Shown here: piece after piece, positions 1-5,146 of the stretch | How the letters are laid out: each line of letters opens with the position of its first letter | Numbering within the stretch: the stretch's first letter is position 1 | Origin: JAFGED01 sp964551295 | GTDB lineage: Bacteria > Chloroflexota > Anaerolineae > B4-G1 | DNA length: 6,905 nucleotides | Assembly: GCA_964551295.1 (NCBI GenBank) | Contig: CAZKDJ010000213.1 | Coordinates: forward strand, 1 to 6,905 | Direction: 5' to 3' | Notes under the pieces: model-generated | Told to the model about the DNA's origin: nothing | The model's database searches: none | What the model saw: only the letters and a program-made list of their open reading frames with translations | Program-made: the position numbers and the translations under genes

Positions 1-812
1 AGCTGATCGCCGACTGCCGCGACGAGCTGGTCATCACCACCAAGGTCGGCTCCACCATGGGGATTGGTCCAAACGAGAGCGGGCTGTCGCGCCGTCACAT
101 CACGATGGCCGTGGAGGACAGCCTGCGGCGAATGGGGACCGACCGGGTCGACATCTACTTTTTCCACAAGTTCGACCCCGATACGCCCATCGAAGAGTCG
201 CTGCGTGCGGTGGACGACCTGGTTCGCCAAGGCAAGATCCTCTACCCGGCGGTGAGCAACTGGGCCGCCTGGCAGATCGCCAAGGCGCTGGGCATCTCGG
301 CGCGCGAAGGGCTGGCCCACTTTGAGTGCATCCAGCCGATGTACAACCTAGCCAAGCGCCAGGCGGAGGTCGAGATCCTGCCACTGGCCCAGGCCGAGCA
401 GTTGGGCGTGACCCCCTACAGCCCGCTGGGCGGGGGCCTGCTGACGGGCAAGTACGGCGTGGAACAGCGGCCGGATAACGGGCGGCTGGTCGAGAACGAG
501 ATGTACATGAAGCGCTACGGGGCGGTGGAGTATTACGAGATTGCAGAGCGCTTTACCGCGCACGCCCAGAAGCGGGGCGTCCATCCGGCGACGCTGGCGG
601 TGGCCTGGGTGATGAGCCACCCGGCAGTGACTGCGCCCATCATCGGCGCGCGCAACGTGGAGCAGCTGGAAAGCTCGCTGGCGGCGGTTGACGTAGAGAT
701 GACGCCCGAGTGGCGGGCCGAAATCTCGGCCCTATCGATCGAGCCGCCTCCGGCGACGGATCGGCTGGAGGAAAAGAGCGGCATCGTCTACCAGGGCGCG
801 AAAGAGAAGTAA
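1..812 (+). CDS. Aldo/keto reductase, 5'-truncated by the window edge
   Basis: NAD(P)H-dependent oxidoreductase of the aldo/keto reductase superfamily, expected to be a cytoplasmic TIM-barrel enzyme acting on carbonyls; the substrate cannot be told. The reading frame is open from base 3, so the gene begins upstream and an internal ATG at 57 is not the real start. Visible family features, in order: the strand with the catalytic lysine (VITTKVG, Lys codon at 42-44), the helix LRRMGTDRVDIYFFH with the catalytic His at 165-167, then FDPDTPIEE, a GKILYPAVSN segment (usually GK-RYIGVSN), a PYSPLGGGLLTGKY loop and the C-terminal cofactor-binding segment APIIGARNVEQLE. The catalytic Asp and Tyr must lie before the window. 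The order and motifs resemble the Tas/YghZ/Kv-beta-like branch of the family. The gene stops 21 bases before the next gene, suggesting an operon. Confidence 0.93.
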   Translation, partial: LIADCRDELVITTKVGSTMGIGPNESGLSRRHITMAVEDSLRRMGTDRVDIYFFHKFDPDTPIEESLRAVDDLVRQGKILYPAVSNWAAWQIAKALGISAREGLAHFECIQPMYNLAKRQAEVEILPLAQAEQLGVTPYSPLGGGLLTGKYGVEQRPDNGRLVENEMYMKRYGAVEYYEIAERFTAHAQKRGVHPATLAVAWVMSHPAVTAPIIGARNVEQLESSLAAVDVEMTPEWRAEISALSIEPPPATDRLEEKSGIVYQGAKEK

Positions 813-820
813 TCGACAAA

Positions 821-825
821 AGGAG
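821..825 (+). promoter_or_regulatory. Ribosome binding site of the MBL-fold hydrolase
   Basis: AGGAG lies 8 bases before the ATG at 834, in the 21-base gap after the aldo/keto reductase stop codon. It fixes the start of the hydrolase and supports translation from a shared transcript. Confidence 0.75.
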
Positions 826-833
826 AGTGAGAG

Positions 834-1502
834 ATGTTTGAGTCGGACGTCATACAAACTTCCGCCGGAGAACTGGAAATCACGTTTCTCGGCCACGGGT
901 CGTTGATGCTGGCCTTTGCCGGGCAGATCATCCACGTCGATCCGTTCGGCCAGGTGGCGGACTATGCCAAGCTTCCGAAAGCGGACGTCATCCTGGTGAC
1001 CCACGAGCACCACGATCACTTTGACCGGGACGCGCTAAAGCGCGTGCGGGACGAGGACACGGCAGTGGTATTGACCGAGACCTGTGCGAAACAGATTGCG
1101 GGCGGGATCGTGATGCGCAACGGGGACGTGCGCACGGTCAAGGGGATCACCATCGAGGCCGTGCCGGCCTACAACGTGATCCACAAGCGCGGGAACGGAC
1201 AGCCCTTTCACCCCAAGGGGGTCGGCAACGGGTACATCTTGACATGCGGCGACAAGCGCGTGTACGTGGCAGGGGACACGGAGAACATCCCAGAGATGAA
1301 AGCGCTGCGAGACATCGACTGCGCGTTCCTGCCGATGAACGTGCCATACACCATGACGCCCGAGATGGTCGCCGACGCAGCAAAGGCAATGCAGCCCAAA
1401 ATCCTGTATCCTTACCACTACGGCGAGACCGATACCTCCAGGCTGGTGGGCTTACTGAAAGAGCAGCCGGGCATAGAGGTGCGCATTCGCAAGCTGGCGT
1501 GA
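834..1502 (+). CDS. MBL-fold metal-dependent hydrolase, UlaG/UPF0173 type
   Basis: A complete 222-residue protein of the metallo-beta-lactamase fold (Lactamase_B_3-like branch, which includes UlaG-type lactonases and UPF0173 proteins), with no signal peptide, so probably cytoplasmic. The metal-binding signature H-x-H-x-D-H is at residues 57-62 (THEHHDH). Other family hallmarks are GHGSL at 20-24, VPAYN at 110-114, the FHPKG loop at 125-129, VYVAGDTE at 143-150 with the bridging Asp148, PEM at 153-155, the MTPEMVADAA segment at 174-183 and the last metal-ligand His195 in PYHYGE. The length is normal for the family. A ribosome binding site precedes the ATG at good spacing. Pairing with an oxidoreductase hints at a small-molecule metabolic role, but the substrate is unknown; the family includes lactonases and many uncharacterised hydrolases. 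Confidence 0.92.
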   Translation: MFESDVIQTSAGELEITFLGHGSLMLAFAGQIIHVDPFGQVADYAKLPKADVILVTHEHHDHFDRDALKRVRDEDTAVVLTETCAKQIAGGIVMRNGDVRTVKGITIEAVPAYNVIHKRGNGQPFHPKGVGNGYILTCGDKRVYVAGDTENIPEMKALRDIDCAFLPMNVPYTMTPEMVADAAKAMQPKILYPYHYGETDTSRLVGLLKEQPGIEVRIRKLA

Positions 1503-1538
1503 AGGGGGTATCATTGCACGCGTCGAATGGAGTCACTT

Positions 1539-1566
1539 TTGACCTGGAGCGAGTTTGGGCTATACT
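1539..1566 (+). promoter_or_regulatory. Possible sigma-70-like promoter
   Basis: TTGACC at 1539-1544 and TATACT at 1561-1566 are separated by 16 bases. This is a fair match to the housekeeping consensus in an AT-richer stretch just after the hydrolase gene. It points toward the truncated gene at 1739. It resembles the stronger candidate at 1678-1706 in having a GGG-containing segment just before TATACT. Confidence 0.4.
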
Positions 1567-1677
1567 TGTGGTTAGGTTGGCACAAAAAACTACCGGATTT
1601 CTTAGCCAGCCGCCTTGTCGAGTTCAACAACACAACAACGTAGCAACTGCCCGCAGCACGAAAAAGCAAAAACCATT

Positions 1678-1706
1678 TTGACTCACACTTCAATTGGGAC
1701 TATACT
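1678..1706 (+). promoter_or_regulatory. Strong sigma-70-like promoter upstream of the truncated TIGR04255-like gene
   Basis: TTGACT at 1678-1683 and TATACT at 1701-1706 have the ideal 17-base spacer, each one mismatch from consensus. The ATG at 1739 lies 33 bases downstream of the -10 box, preceded by a ribosome binding site, so promoter, leader and start are coherent even though the gene body is broken. Confidence 0.6.
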
Positions 1707-1738
1707 GGTATCAGCGTAAACCTGCCAGAAGGAGCAAA

Positions 1739-1918
1739 ATGTCTGGACAACTCAAGAATGCCCCACTTATTGAGGCTCTTCTAGAGATCCGATGGGAACT
1801 AACCAAAGTCGGACCTGATGCATTCCGTGATCCCGGTTACAGATTAGCTATTGGTCGTCTATACGATCGAATCCGAGATCGTTTTAAAGTATCATCTCAA
1901 TATCTTGGGGGAATGTAG
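1739..1918 (+). pseudogene. N-terminal fragment of a TIGR04255-like protein
   Basis: Only 59 codons are open. The start is the ATG at 1739, with AGAAGGAG at 1727-1734 at a 4-base spacing; an in-frame ATG at 1694 lies inside the promoter region and is unlikely to be used. The N-terminus KNAPLIEALLEIRWEL, followed by a GRLYDRIRDRF helix, resembles the sporadically distributed TIGR04255 family, whose members are, as I recall, about 250 residues long and of unknown function. That assignment is by eye. The frame ends at TAG exactly where a 27-base palindrome starts (1915-1941), so the repeat or a rearrangement at that point probably destroyed the gene. I find no continuation of the family in the downstream sequence. 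A genuine short protein is possible but less likely. Confidence 0.5.
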
Positions 1919-1941
1919 GTCGGATTGGCAATCCGACTTAC
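1915..1941. repeat. 27-base palindrome, family 1 copy A
   Basis: The arms GTAGGTCGGATTG and CAATCCGACTTAC are 13 bases each around a single central G (1928). All positions pair except one G-T wobble (1918/1938). It contains the stop codon of the truncated gene. A second palindrome of the same length, central base and end bases is at 6570-6596. Confidence 0.85.
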
Positions 1942-1946
1942 TCTTG

Positions 1947-1968
1947 CCCCTACTTTTTGAGAAGATAC
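1947..1968 (+). repeat. 22-base repeat, left copy (inverted partner at 6851-6872)
   Basis: This segment begins CCCCTACTT and ends TTGAGAAGATAC. Its reverse complement matches 6851-6872 at 21 of 22 positions; the only difference is an A/T in the middle. It lies 6 bases after the 27-base palindrome. It may be a mobile-element end or part of a dispersed repeat. No matching target duplication is seen outside the two copies. Confidence 0.75.
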
Positions 1969-1981
1969 GCTGAGAGGGTAT

Positions 1982-2308
1982 GTGAACATCGTCACACAGC
2001 ACGCACGTATAAATCAGAAATGGTACTATTTGCCACCTGATCCCAATCTAGGTTTCGACCGAATGGCCGCAGATTTCACATCCGTCTTTGAAGTTCCTCG
2101 TGAGATGCTGGAAAAGCATCTCGAAACCTTGCGCCTTGGAAGATTAAACGACGAGGTCGCTTGGCCACACTTCCGTGAACGAGTTTCACAATTCTTCAGG
2201 CGCTATCCTTACGACGAGTGGTATCCCTTATCCTCGGAAGAGGTTGACCTCTACGAAAGAACCAGATCAAAAGTGCCACGATATTCGTGGCAGAAAAACC
2301 CAATTTAA
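1982..2308 (+). CDS. Hypothetical protein or gene remnant, 108 codons
   Basis: I do not recognise this frame with confidence. It starts at GTG 1982, with AGAGGG at 1973-1978 only 3 bases upstream, which is close for a ribosome binding site; the frame is open from 1961, just inside the 22-base repeat. The translation is rich in charged and aromatic residues, with no signal peptide or membrane segment. Residues 25-52 (FDRMAADF, then VFEVPREMLEKHLETLRL) look like a small helix-turn-helix or the segment 'lAxxFxVsxeaLxxRLexLgL' seen at the end of ImmA/IrrE-type proteins; if so this is a C-terminal remnant without its catalytic part. The base composition is more AT-rich than the flanking metabolic genes, suggesting acquired DNA. 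It could equally be a non-coding open frame. Confidence 0.35.
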   Translation: MNIVTQHARINQKWYYLPPDPNLGFDRMAADFTSVFEVPREMLEKHLETLRLGRLNDEVAWPHFRERVSQFFRRYPYDEWYPLSSEEVDLYERTRSKVPRYSWQKNPI

Positions 2309-2493
2309 GAATCACCTACCACGCTTCTTCTGATTGCCATTTTCAAGAGCAAGCTCAACCCCCCAAGACCTCTTCGATTAGCCTGTAGCTCAAAACATCG
2401 ATCATACAGAATTCAACTGTCGGTAGTCCCACTACAGAGTATTGTTGGTCTCGTGTGGGGGAGAAATCACGCGGAAAACGCTGGTTTTTTCGC
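2309..2493. other. Non-coding stretch before the MITE
   Basis: AT-rich sequence with no supported gene on either strand and no clear terminator after the preceding frame. It may be decayed remains of the accessory DNA into which the CTAG-flanked element inserted. Together with the element and the following 328 bases it makes a gene-free stretch of 702 bases. Confidence 0.5.
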
Positions 2494-2516
2494 CTAGCAG
2501 CCTGTCGGAGAGGATT

Positions 2517-2568
2517 GTCATTCTGAGGAGTGGAGGCGGCGGAGCCGCCGGAGCGACGAAGAATCTCA
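2517..2568 (+). repeat. Hairpin repeat family 2, unit A (inside MITE)
   Basis: The outer stem ATTCT (2520-2524) pairs with AGAAT (2560-2564), followed inward by two G-A mismatches (2525/2559, 2526/2558) and a distal GGCGGC / GCCGCC stem with a GGA loop (2535-2549). The outer bases GTC and CTCA are shared with the other copies. It is the longest of the four units and appears to have an expanded distal arm. Confidence 0.75.
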
Positions 2569-2596
2569 CCATTGGAGCGCGTTTTGCAGCCAAAAA

Positions 2597-2632
2597 TGAG
2601 ATTCTTCGGCCCCTTCGGGGCCTCAGAATGAC
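2597..2632 (-). repeat. Hairpin repeat family 2, unit B (inside MITE, inverted)
   Basis: Read on the minus strand it has the same frame as unit A: GTC, ATTCT, GA, a distal arm, GA, AGAAT, CTCA. Here the distal arm is a perfect GGCCCC / GGGGCC stem closed by GAA. The 12 outer bases at each end are perfectly complementary to unit A (2517-2528 with 2621-2632, and 2557-2568 with 2597-2608), so the two units can also form one large cruciform. Confidence 0.75.
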
Positions 2633-2918
2633 GAAACGGACGCCGTTGTGCATCGGCAGTCTTCTCTCCGACAGGCTCCTAGCAAGGCAGTTTTGGTGCT
2701 CGAAGCCCGTCTGCCAACTATCATTCAGCATAAACAACACCCAAGAGGGAGACTACTCAACTGCCCAAAACCAATAATCAGGTGAGGTTCCCTCAAAGAT
2801 GCTCCCCTTCACCTAGGCCGACGAGAGACAGAAATAAAAAAACACTTCACCTTGGACAGGGAATCAAACTGGAACACTTTTGCAACGCTGCTGCCTACCG
2901 ACTCCACCGGTTTTCATG

Positions 2919-2924
2919 TATAAT
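2919..2924 (+). promoter_or_regulatory. Likely -10 box for the sigma-fusion gene
   Basis: A consensus TATAAT stands 86 bases before the ATG at 3011. No good -35 box is seen 16-18 bases upstream (the sequence there is near CTACCGAC), so the promoter may need an activator. GGAACA at 2871-2876 resembles the -35 motif of many ECF-sigma promoters, which would fit autoregulation, but no convincing ECF -10 follows. Confidence 0.4.
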
Positions 2925-2994
2925 GAGAGCGCCTGGCCTCCATTCCCTTCTTACCACGCACGTCGCGTAACATTTCGCGCCGTCAATTCGTTAC

Positions 2995-2999
2995 AGGAG
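2995..2999 (+). promoter_or_regulatory. Ribosome binding site of the sigma-fusion gene
   Basis: AGGAG lies 11 bases before the ATG at 3011, slightly long but acceptable. It supports this ATG as the start, as does the fact that sigma region 2 homology begins at residue 6. Confidence 0.6.
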
Positions 3000-3010
3000 T
3001 AAGCGAGCGT

Positions 3011-4858
3011 ATGGCAAACGCGCCCGACGAGAAGCTGGTGCACCGAGCCCAAAAGGGCGACAAGGCCGCCTTCGCGGAGCTCTTTACCCGCTACGAAGGC
3101 CGTATCTTTGGCTACGTCTATCGCATGGTGGGCGACCGCGCCTGGGCCGAGGACATCGCCCAGGAGGCCTTTATCCAGGCGCACCAGCACTTGAACCGAC
3201 TGGGGCCGCCCTACGACTTCAAGTCGTGGGTCTACCGCATCGCGGGCAATATGGCGCTGGATGGGCTGCGCCGGTACCGGCGAGAGGTGCCGCTTCCCGA
3301 CTGGGACAGCGGCGAGGTGACCGGTCCCCAGCCCGCTGACCAGCGACGCGAGGGCGCTCCCGAGGATCAAGCCGGCCTGGCAGAGGTGCGCGCTGCCGTG
3401 TGGCGCACGATCCACCAGCTACCGGACAATTATCGCCAAGTACTCGTCCTGCGTGAGATCGACGGACTCTCCTACAACGAAATCGGGGCCGTGCTGGGCT
3501 ATACACTCGACAACGTGCGGGTGACCCTGCACCGTGCCCGGCTCAAGTTCCGCGACCTTTACGAGCTACAGGTGATGGTGGAAGAAGGACGGCTGGCTTG
3601 CCAAGAACTGGACGACCTGCTCTCGGCCTATCTGGACGACGAGCTGGACCGCTCCACGCGCAAGCGGGTCAAGGACCACATCAAAGCCTGTCCCGCCTGC
3701 CAAAAGAAGCGGCGCGATCTGCTGGCCGCCGGGGGCCTGTTGGCGGTTCTAATCCCCATCTTCCCGCCGCTCACGCTGCGCCCTCGCTTCCTCACCCGGC
3801 TCCAGCACCTCCCGCCACCCGAGCCTGCAAGTCCAATCACAGGCGGCACATCACCCAGCGGCACAGATAGTCGGCCGCCAACGGGCAAGGGCGGCGGAGG
3901 CTTTGGTGGCGGGGGCAGCCCCTGGCTGCTGGCGGCAGTCGGCGGTGGGTTTATCGTCTTGCTCATCGCCGCGGTCATACTCGGCGGCCTATTCCTCGTG
4001 CCATACTTGGGCCCCTTTGCCCTCTCGACCGGCACGCCCGTTGTGATTGCCACCGACATACCTTCCCCCCACCCCACGCGCCCGGCCCTACTCCCGACCG
4101 ACACATCGACCACCATCCCCCCAACCCCGACCGCGACCGCTCGGCCATCCCATACACCGACCGAGATACCGCCATCGTCAACGCCCATCATCCCCACACA
4201 GATGTCCACATCCGTCCCTACACGCACACCTTCGCCCGTACCGACGCACACCCCCACGCCAACATCGCCACCGACCCCGACGTCCACACCTGCTCCGTTC
4301 GTCGAGTTCACTGCCGACGCCGCCACGATACCGGCCGGCACCTGCACTACCATTCGCTGGCAAACGGCACACGTGCAGGCCGTCTTTTTCGACGGCCAAG
4401 GCGTCGCGGGCACAGGCTCACATCAGGCCTGCCCTTGCGAGGACGAGACGCATACCCTGGACGTCATCCTGCCCGACGACAGCCACGACGTACGCCAGAT
4501 CACTATCAGCGTCACCGGTTCCTGCGTCTCTCCCACGCCGGACATCCAAGGGCCGCCGGCCCCCACTTCCCTCACGCCGTCGGAGGGCACCGTCTTTTCC
4601 TGTCGGGCTGTCGTTACTCTCTCTTGGAACGCGGTCAAAGACCCCTCTGAGGTGGCGGGCTACTACGTCCAATTGGAAAAGCGGATGAGTAGAGCCTCCT
4701 GGGAGGTGGTGGGCACGTGGGGGCCAATAAATGGAACGCAAACCGACGTCCCCGTCTCCTGCGGGCTTGGCTACCGCTGGACCGTGCGCGCCAGGGACGG
4801 CGCGGGAAACCTGGGCCCCTGGTCGTCGTGGGCGATTTTTGGGATAGACATAGATTGA
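3011..4858 (+). CDS. ECF sigma factor fused to zinc-finger anti-sigma domain, membrane helix and extracellular sensor domains
   Basis: A 615-residue single-pass membrane protein. Residues 6-93 are sigma-70 region 2 (DEKLVHRAQKGDKAAF, then EDIAQEAFIQA, then FKSWVYRIAGNMALDGLRR). Residues 123-185 are region 4 (LPDNYRQVLVLREIDGLSYNEIGAVLG and the recognition helix NVRVTLHRARLKFRDLY). Residues 195-240 match a zf-HC2 anti-sigma domain, with H223-x3-C227-x2-C230 (HIKACPAC) and Cys197 as the probable fourth ligand. A hydrophobic segment at 237-256 resembles the amphipathic region usual after such fingers. After a Gly-rich hinge comes a strong transmembrane helix (about 305-333), a Thr/Pro stalk (347-429), an Ig-like beta domain (430-505, Cys 445, 474, 476, 505) and a fibronectin-III-like domain (512-610). 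Predicted topology is sigma inside, sensor outside. An ordinary ECF factor is about 180-200 residues. The role as an envelope-signal-controlled transcription factor is inferred; the signal and target genes are unknown. Confidence 0.9.
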   Translation: MANAPDEKLVHRAQKGDKAAFAELFTRYEGRIFGYVYRMVGDRAWAEDIAQEAFIQAHQHLNRLGPPYDFKSWVYRIAGNMALDGLRRYRREVPLPDWDSGEVTGPQPADQRREGAPEDQAGLAEVRAAVWRTIHQLPDNYRQVLVLREIDGLSYNEIGAVLGYTLDNVRVTLHRARLKFRDLYELQVMVEEGRLACQELDDLLSAYLDDELDRSTRKRVKDHIKACPACQKKRRDLLAAGGLLAVLIPIFPPLTLRPRFLTRLQHLPPPEPASPITGGTSPSGTDSRPPTGKGGGGFGGGGSPWLLAAVGGGFIVLLIAAVILGGLFLVPYLGPFALSTGTPVVIATDIPSPHPTRPALLPTDTSTTIPPTPTATARPSHTPTEIPPSSTPIIPTQMSTSVPTRTPSPVPTHTPTPTSPPTPTSTPAPFVEFTADAATIPAGTCTTIRWQTAHVQAVFFDGQGVAGTGSHQACPCEDETHTLDVILPDDSHDVRQITISVTGSCVSPTPDIQGPPAPTSLTPSEGTVFSCRAVVTLSWNAVKDPSEVAGYYVQLEKRMSRASWEVVGTWGPINGTQTDVPVSCGLGYRWTVRARDGAGNLGPWSSWAIFGIDID

Positions 4859-4864
4859 CCACAG

Positions 4865-4909
4865 ATTTGATCGAGGACCTCCCGCAGGTTCCACGCCCAG
4901 GGATCAAAT
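4865..4909 (+). terminator. Hairpin just after the sigma-fusion gene, possible terminator
   Basis: ATTTGATC (4865-4872) and GATCAAAT (4902-4909) are perfect 8-base inverted arms starting 7 bases after the stop codon. Between them GGACCT / AGGTTCC forms a second small stem. There is no T-run, so intrinsic termination is uncertain; it may instead stabilise or process the transcript. Confidence 0.3.
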
Positions 4910-4969
4910 AAGTCTCAGACCGTTGGCGACCGTGAGCTTTAGCACTTGCACATCGAACCTGCGGGAGGT
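4877..4969. repeat. 15-base inverted repeat in the intergenic region
   Basis: ACCTCCCGCAGGTTC at 4877-4891 and GAACCTGCGGGAGGT at 4955-4969 are perfect reverse complements, 63 bases apart. Each arm can also fold on itself (ACCT / AGGT). This may be a dispersed palindromic repeat or an operator pair upstream of the lipoprotein gene. Confidence 0.7.
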
Positions 4970-5010
4970 TGGCCAAGTGGGAAAACTCGTCGATGTAAAA
5001 GGAGCGCTGG

Positions 5011-5040
5011 TTGGCAACTCGTCTGCTCGAGCGAGATAAG
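5011..5040 (+). promoter_or_regulatory. Weak candidate promoter for the lipoprotein gene
   Basis: TTGGCA at 5011-5016 and GATAAG at 5035-5040 have an 18-base spacer; one and two mismatches from consensus respectively. They lie about 107 bases before the start codon, in the 288-base gap between the two large genes. The gene might instead be co-transcribed with the sigma-fusion gene. Confidence 0.25.
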
Positions 5041-5063
5041 AATCGGGTTTCTCTAAAAGACCA

Positions 5064-5087
5064 GGGGTGTGGAACAACCCACACCCC
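5064..5087 (+). repeat. Leader hairpin upstream of the lipoprotein gene
   Basis: GGGGTGTGG (5064-5072) and CCACACCCC (5079-5087) are perfect 9-base arms with a 6-base AACAAC loop. The hairpin ends 59 bases before the start codon, in the likely 5' untranslated leader. No T-run follows, so it is not a standard terminator; a role in RNA stability or attenuation is possible. Confidence 0.6.
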
Positions 5088-5132
5088 GCAAAGCATGTGC
5101 GATGTCAGCAATCCTTCGGATAGATCCTGAGC

Positions 5133-5138
5133 AGGAGG
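5133..5138 (+). promoter_or_regulatory. Ribosome binding site deciding the lipoprotein start
   Basis: AGGAGG, a full Shine-Dalgarno match, is 8 bases before the ATG at 5147. The frame is open back to a GTG at 5069, but that start lies inside the leader hairpin and would put 26 residues in front of a well-formed signal peptide. The ATG at 5147 is therefore preferred. Confidence 0.8.
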
Positions 5139-5146
5139 AAAAGAAA

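Larger units (their letters stand above)
2498..2678. mobile_element. MITE-like non-autonomous element, 181 bp, flanked by CTAG
   Basis: The ends are inverted repeats of 15 bases: CAGCCTGTCGGAGAG at 2498-2512 and CTCTCCGACAGGCTC at 2664-2678, identical in 14 of 15 positions. CTAG stands immediately outside each end (2494-2497 and 2679-2682), consistent with a 4-bp target duplication. CTAG/YTAR targets are typical of IS5-type DDE transposases, so such an enzyme elsewhere in the genome is the likely mobiliser (inference). The interior has no transposase. It consists of two hairpin units in inverted order (2517-2568 and 2597-2632) with an asymmetric spacer. Because CTAG is itself a palindrome, the duplication could instead be an extension of the inverted ends. 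Confidence 0.75.

Noticed and set aside
57..812. ATG at 57 as the start of the aldo/keto reductase
   Set aside because: The frame is open to the first bases of the window and the upstream codons carry the conserved catalytic-lysine strand, so the gene is merely cut by the window edge.
2517..2632. CRISPR array
   Set aside because: The repeats are inverted pairs with unequal spacing, not regularly spaced direct repeats, and no cas genes are present.
2432..2777. Open frames on both strands across the MITE
   Set aside because: They are produced by the inverted hairpin repeats and have no family resemblance.
1503..3010. tRNA or other structured RNA gene in the gene-poor region
   Set aside because: No cloverleaf, CCA end or known riboswitch core was found; the visible folding comes from palindromic repeats.
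3719..3778. Second transmembrane helix at residues 237-256 of the sigma fusion
   Set aside because: The segment is Pro-containing and matches the hydrophobic region commonly following zf-HC2 fingers; a second membrane pass would put the Thr/Pro stalk and Ig-like domains in the cytoplasm. Not fully excluded.
3628..4413. Long minus-strand open frame opposite the sigma-fusion gene
   Set aside because: It is Val/Gly-repetitive in the part facing the Thr/Pro stalk, as expected for an antisense shadow of ACC/CCN codons, and has no ribosome binding site or recognisable domain.
5069..5146. Upstream GTG start giving a 452-residue lipoprotein precursor
   Set aside because: It starts inside a perfect hairpin, has no ribosome binding site, and would bury the signal peptide; AGGAGG and the ATG at 5147 fit much better.
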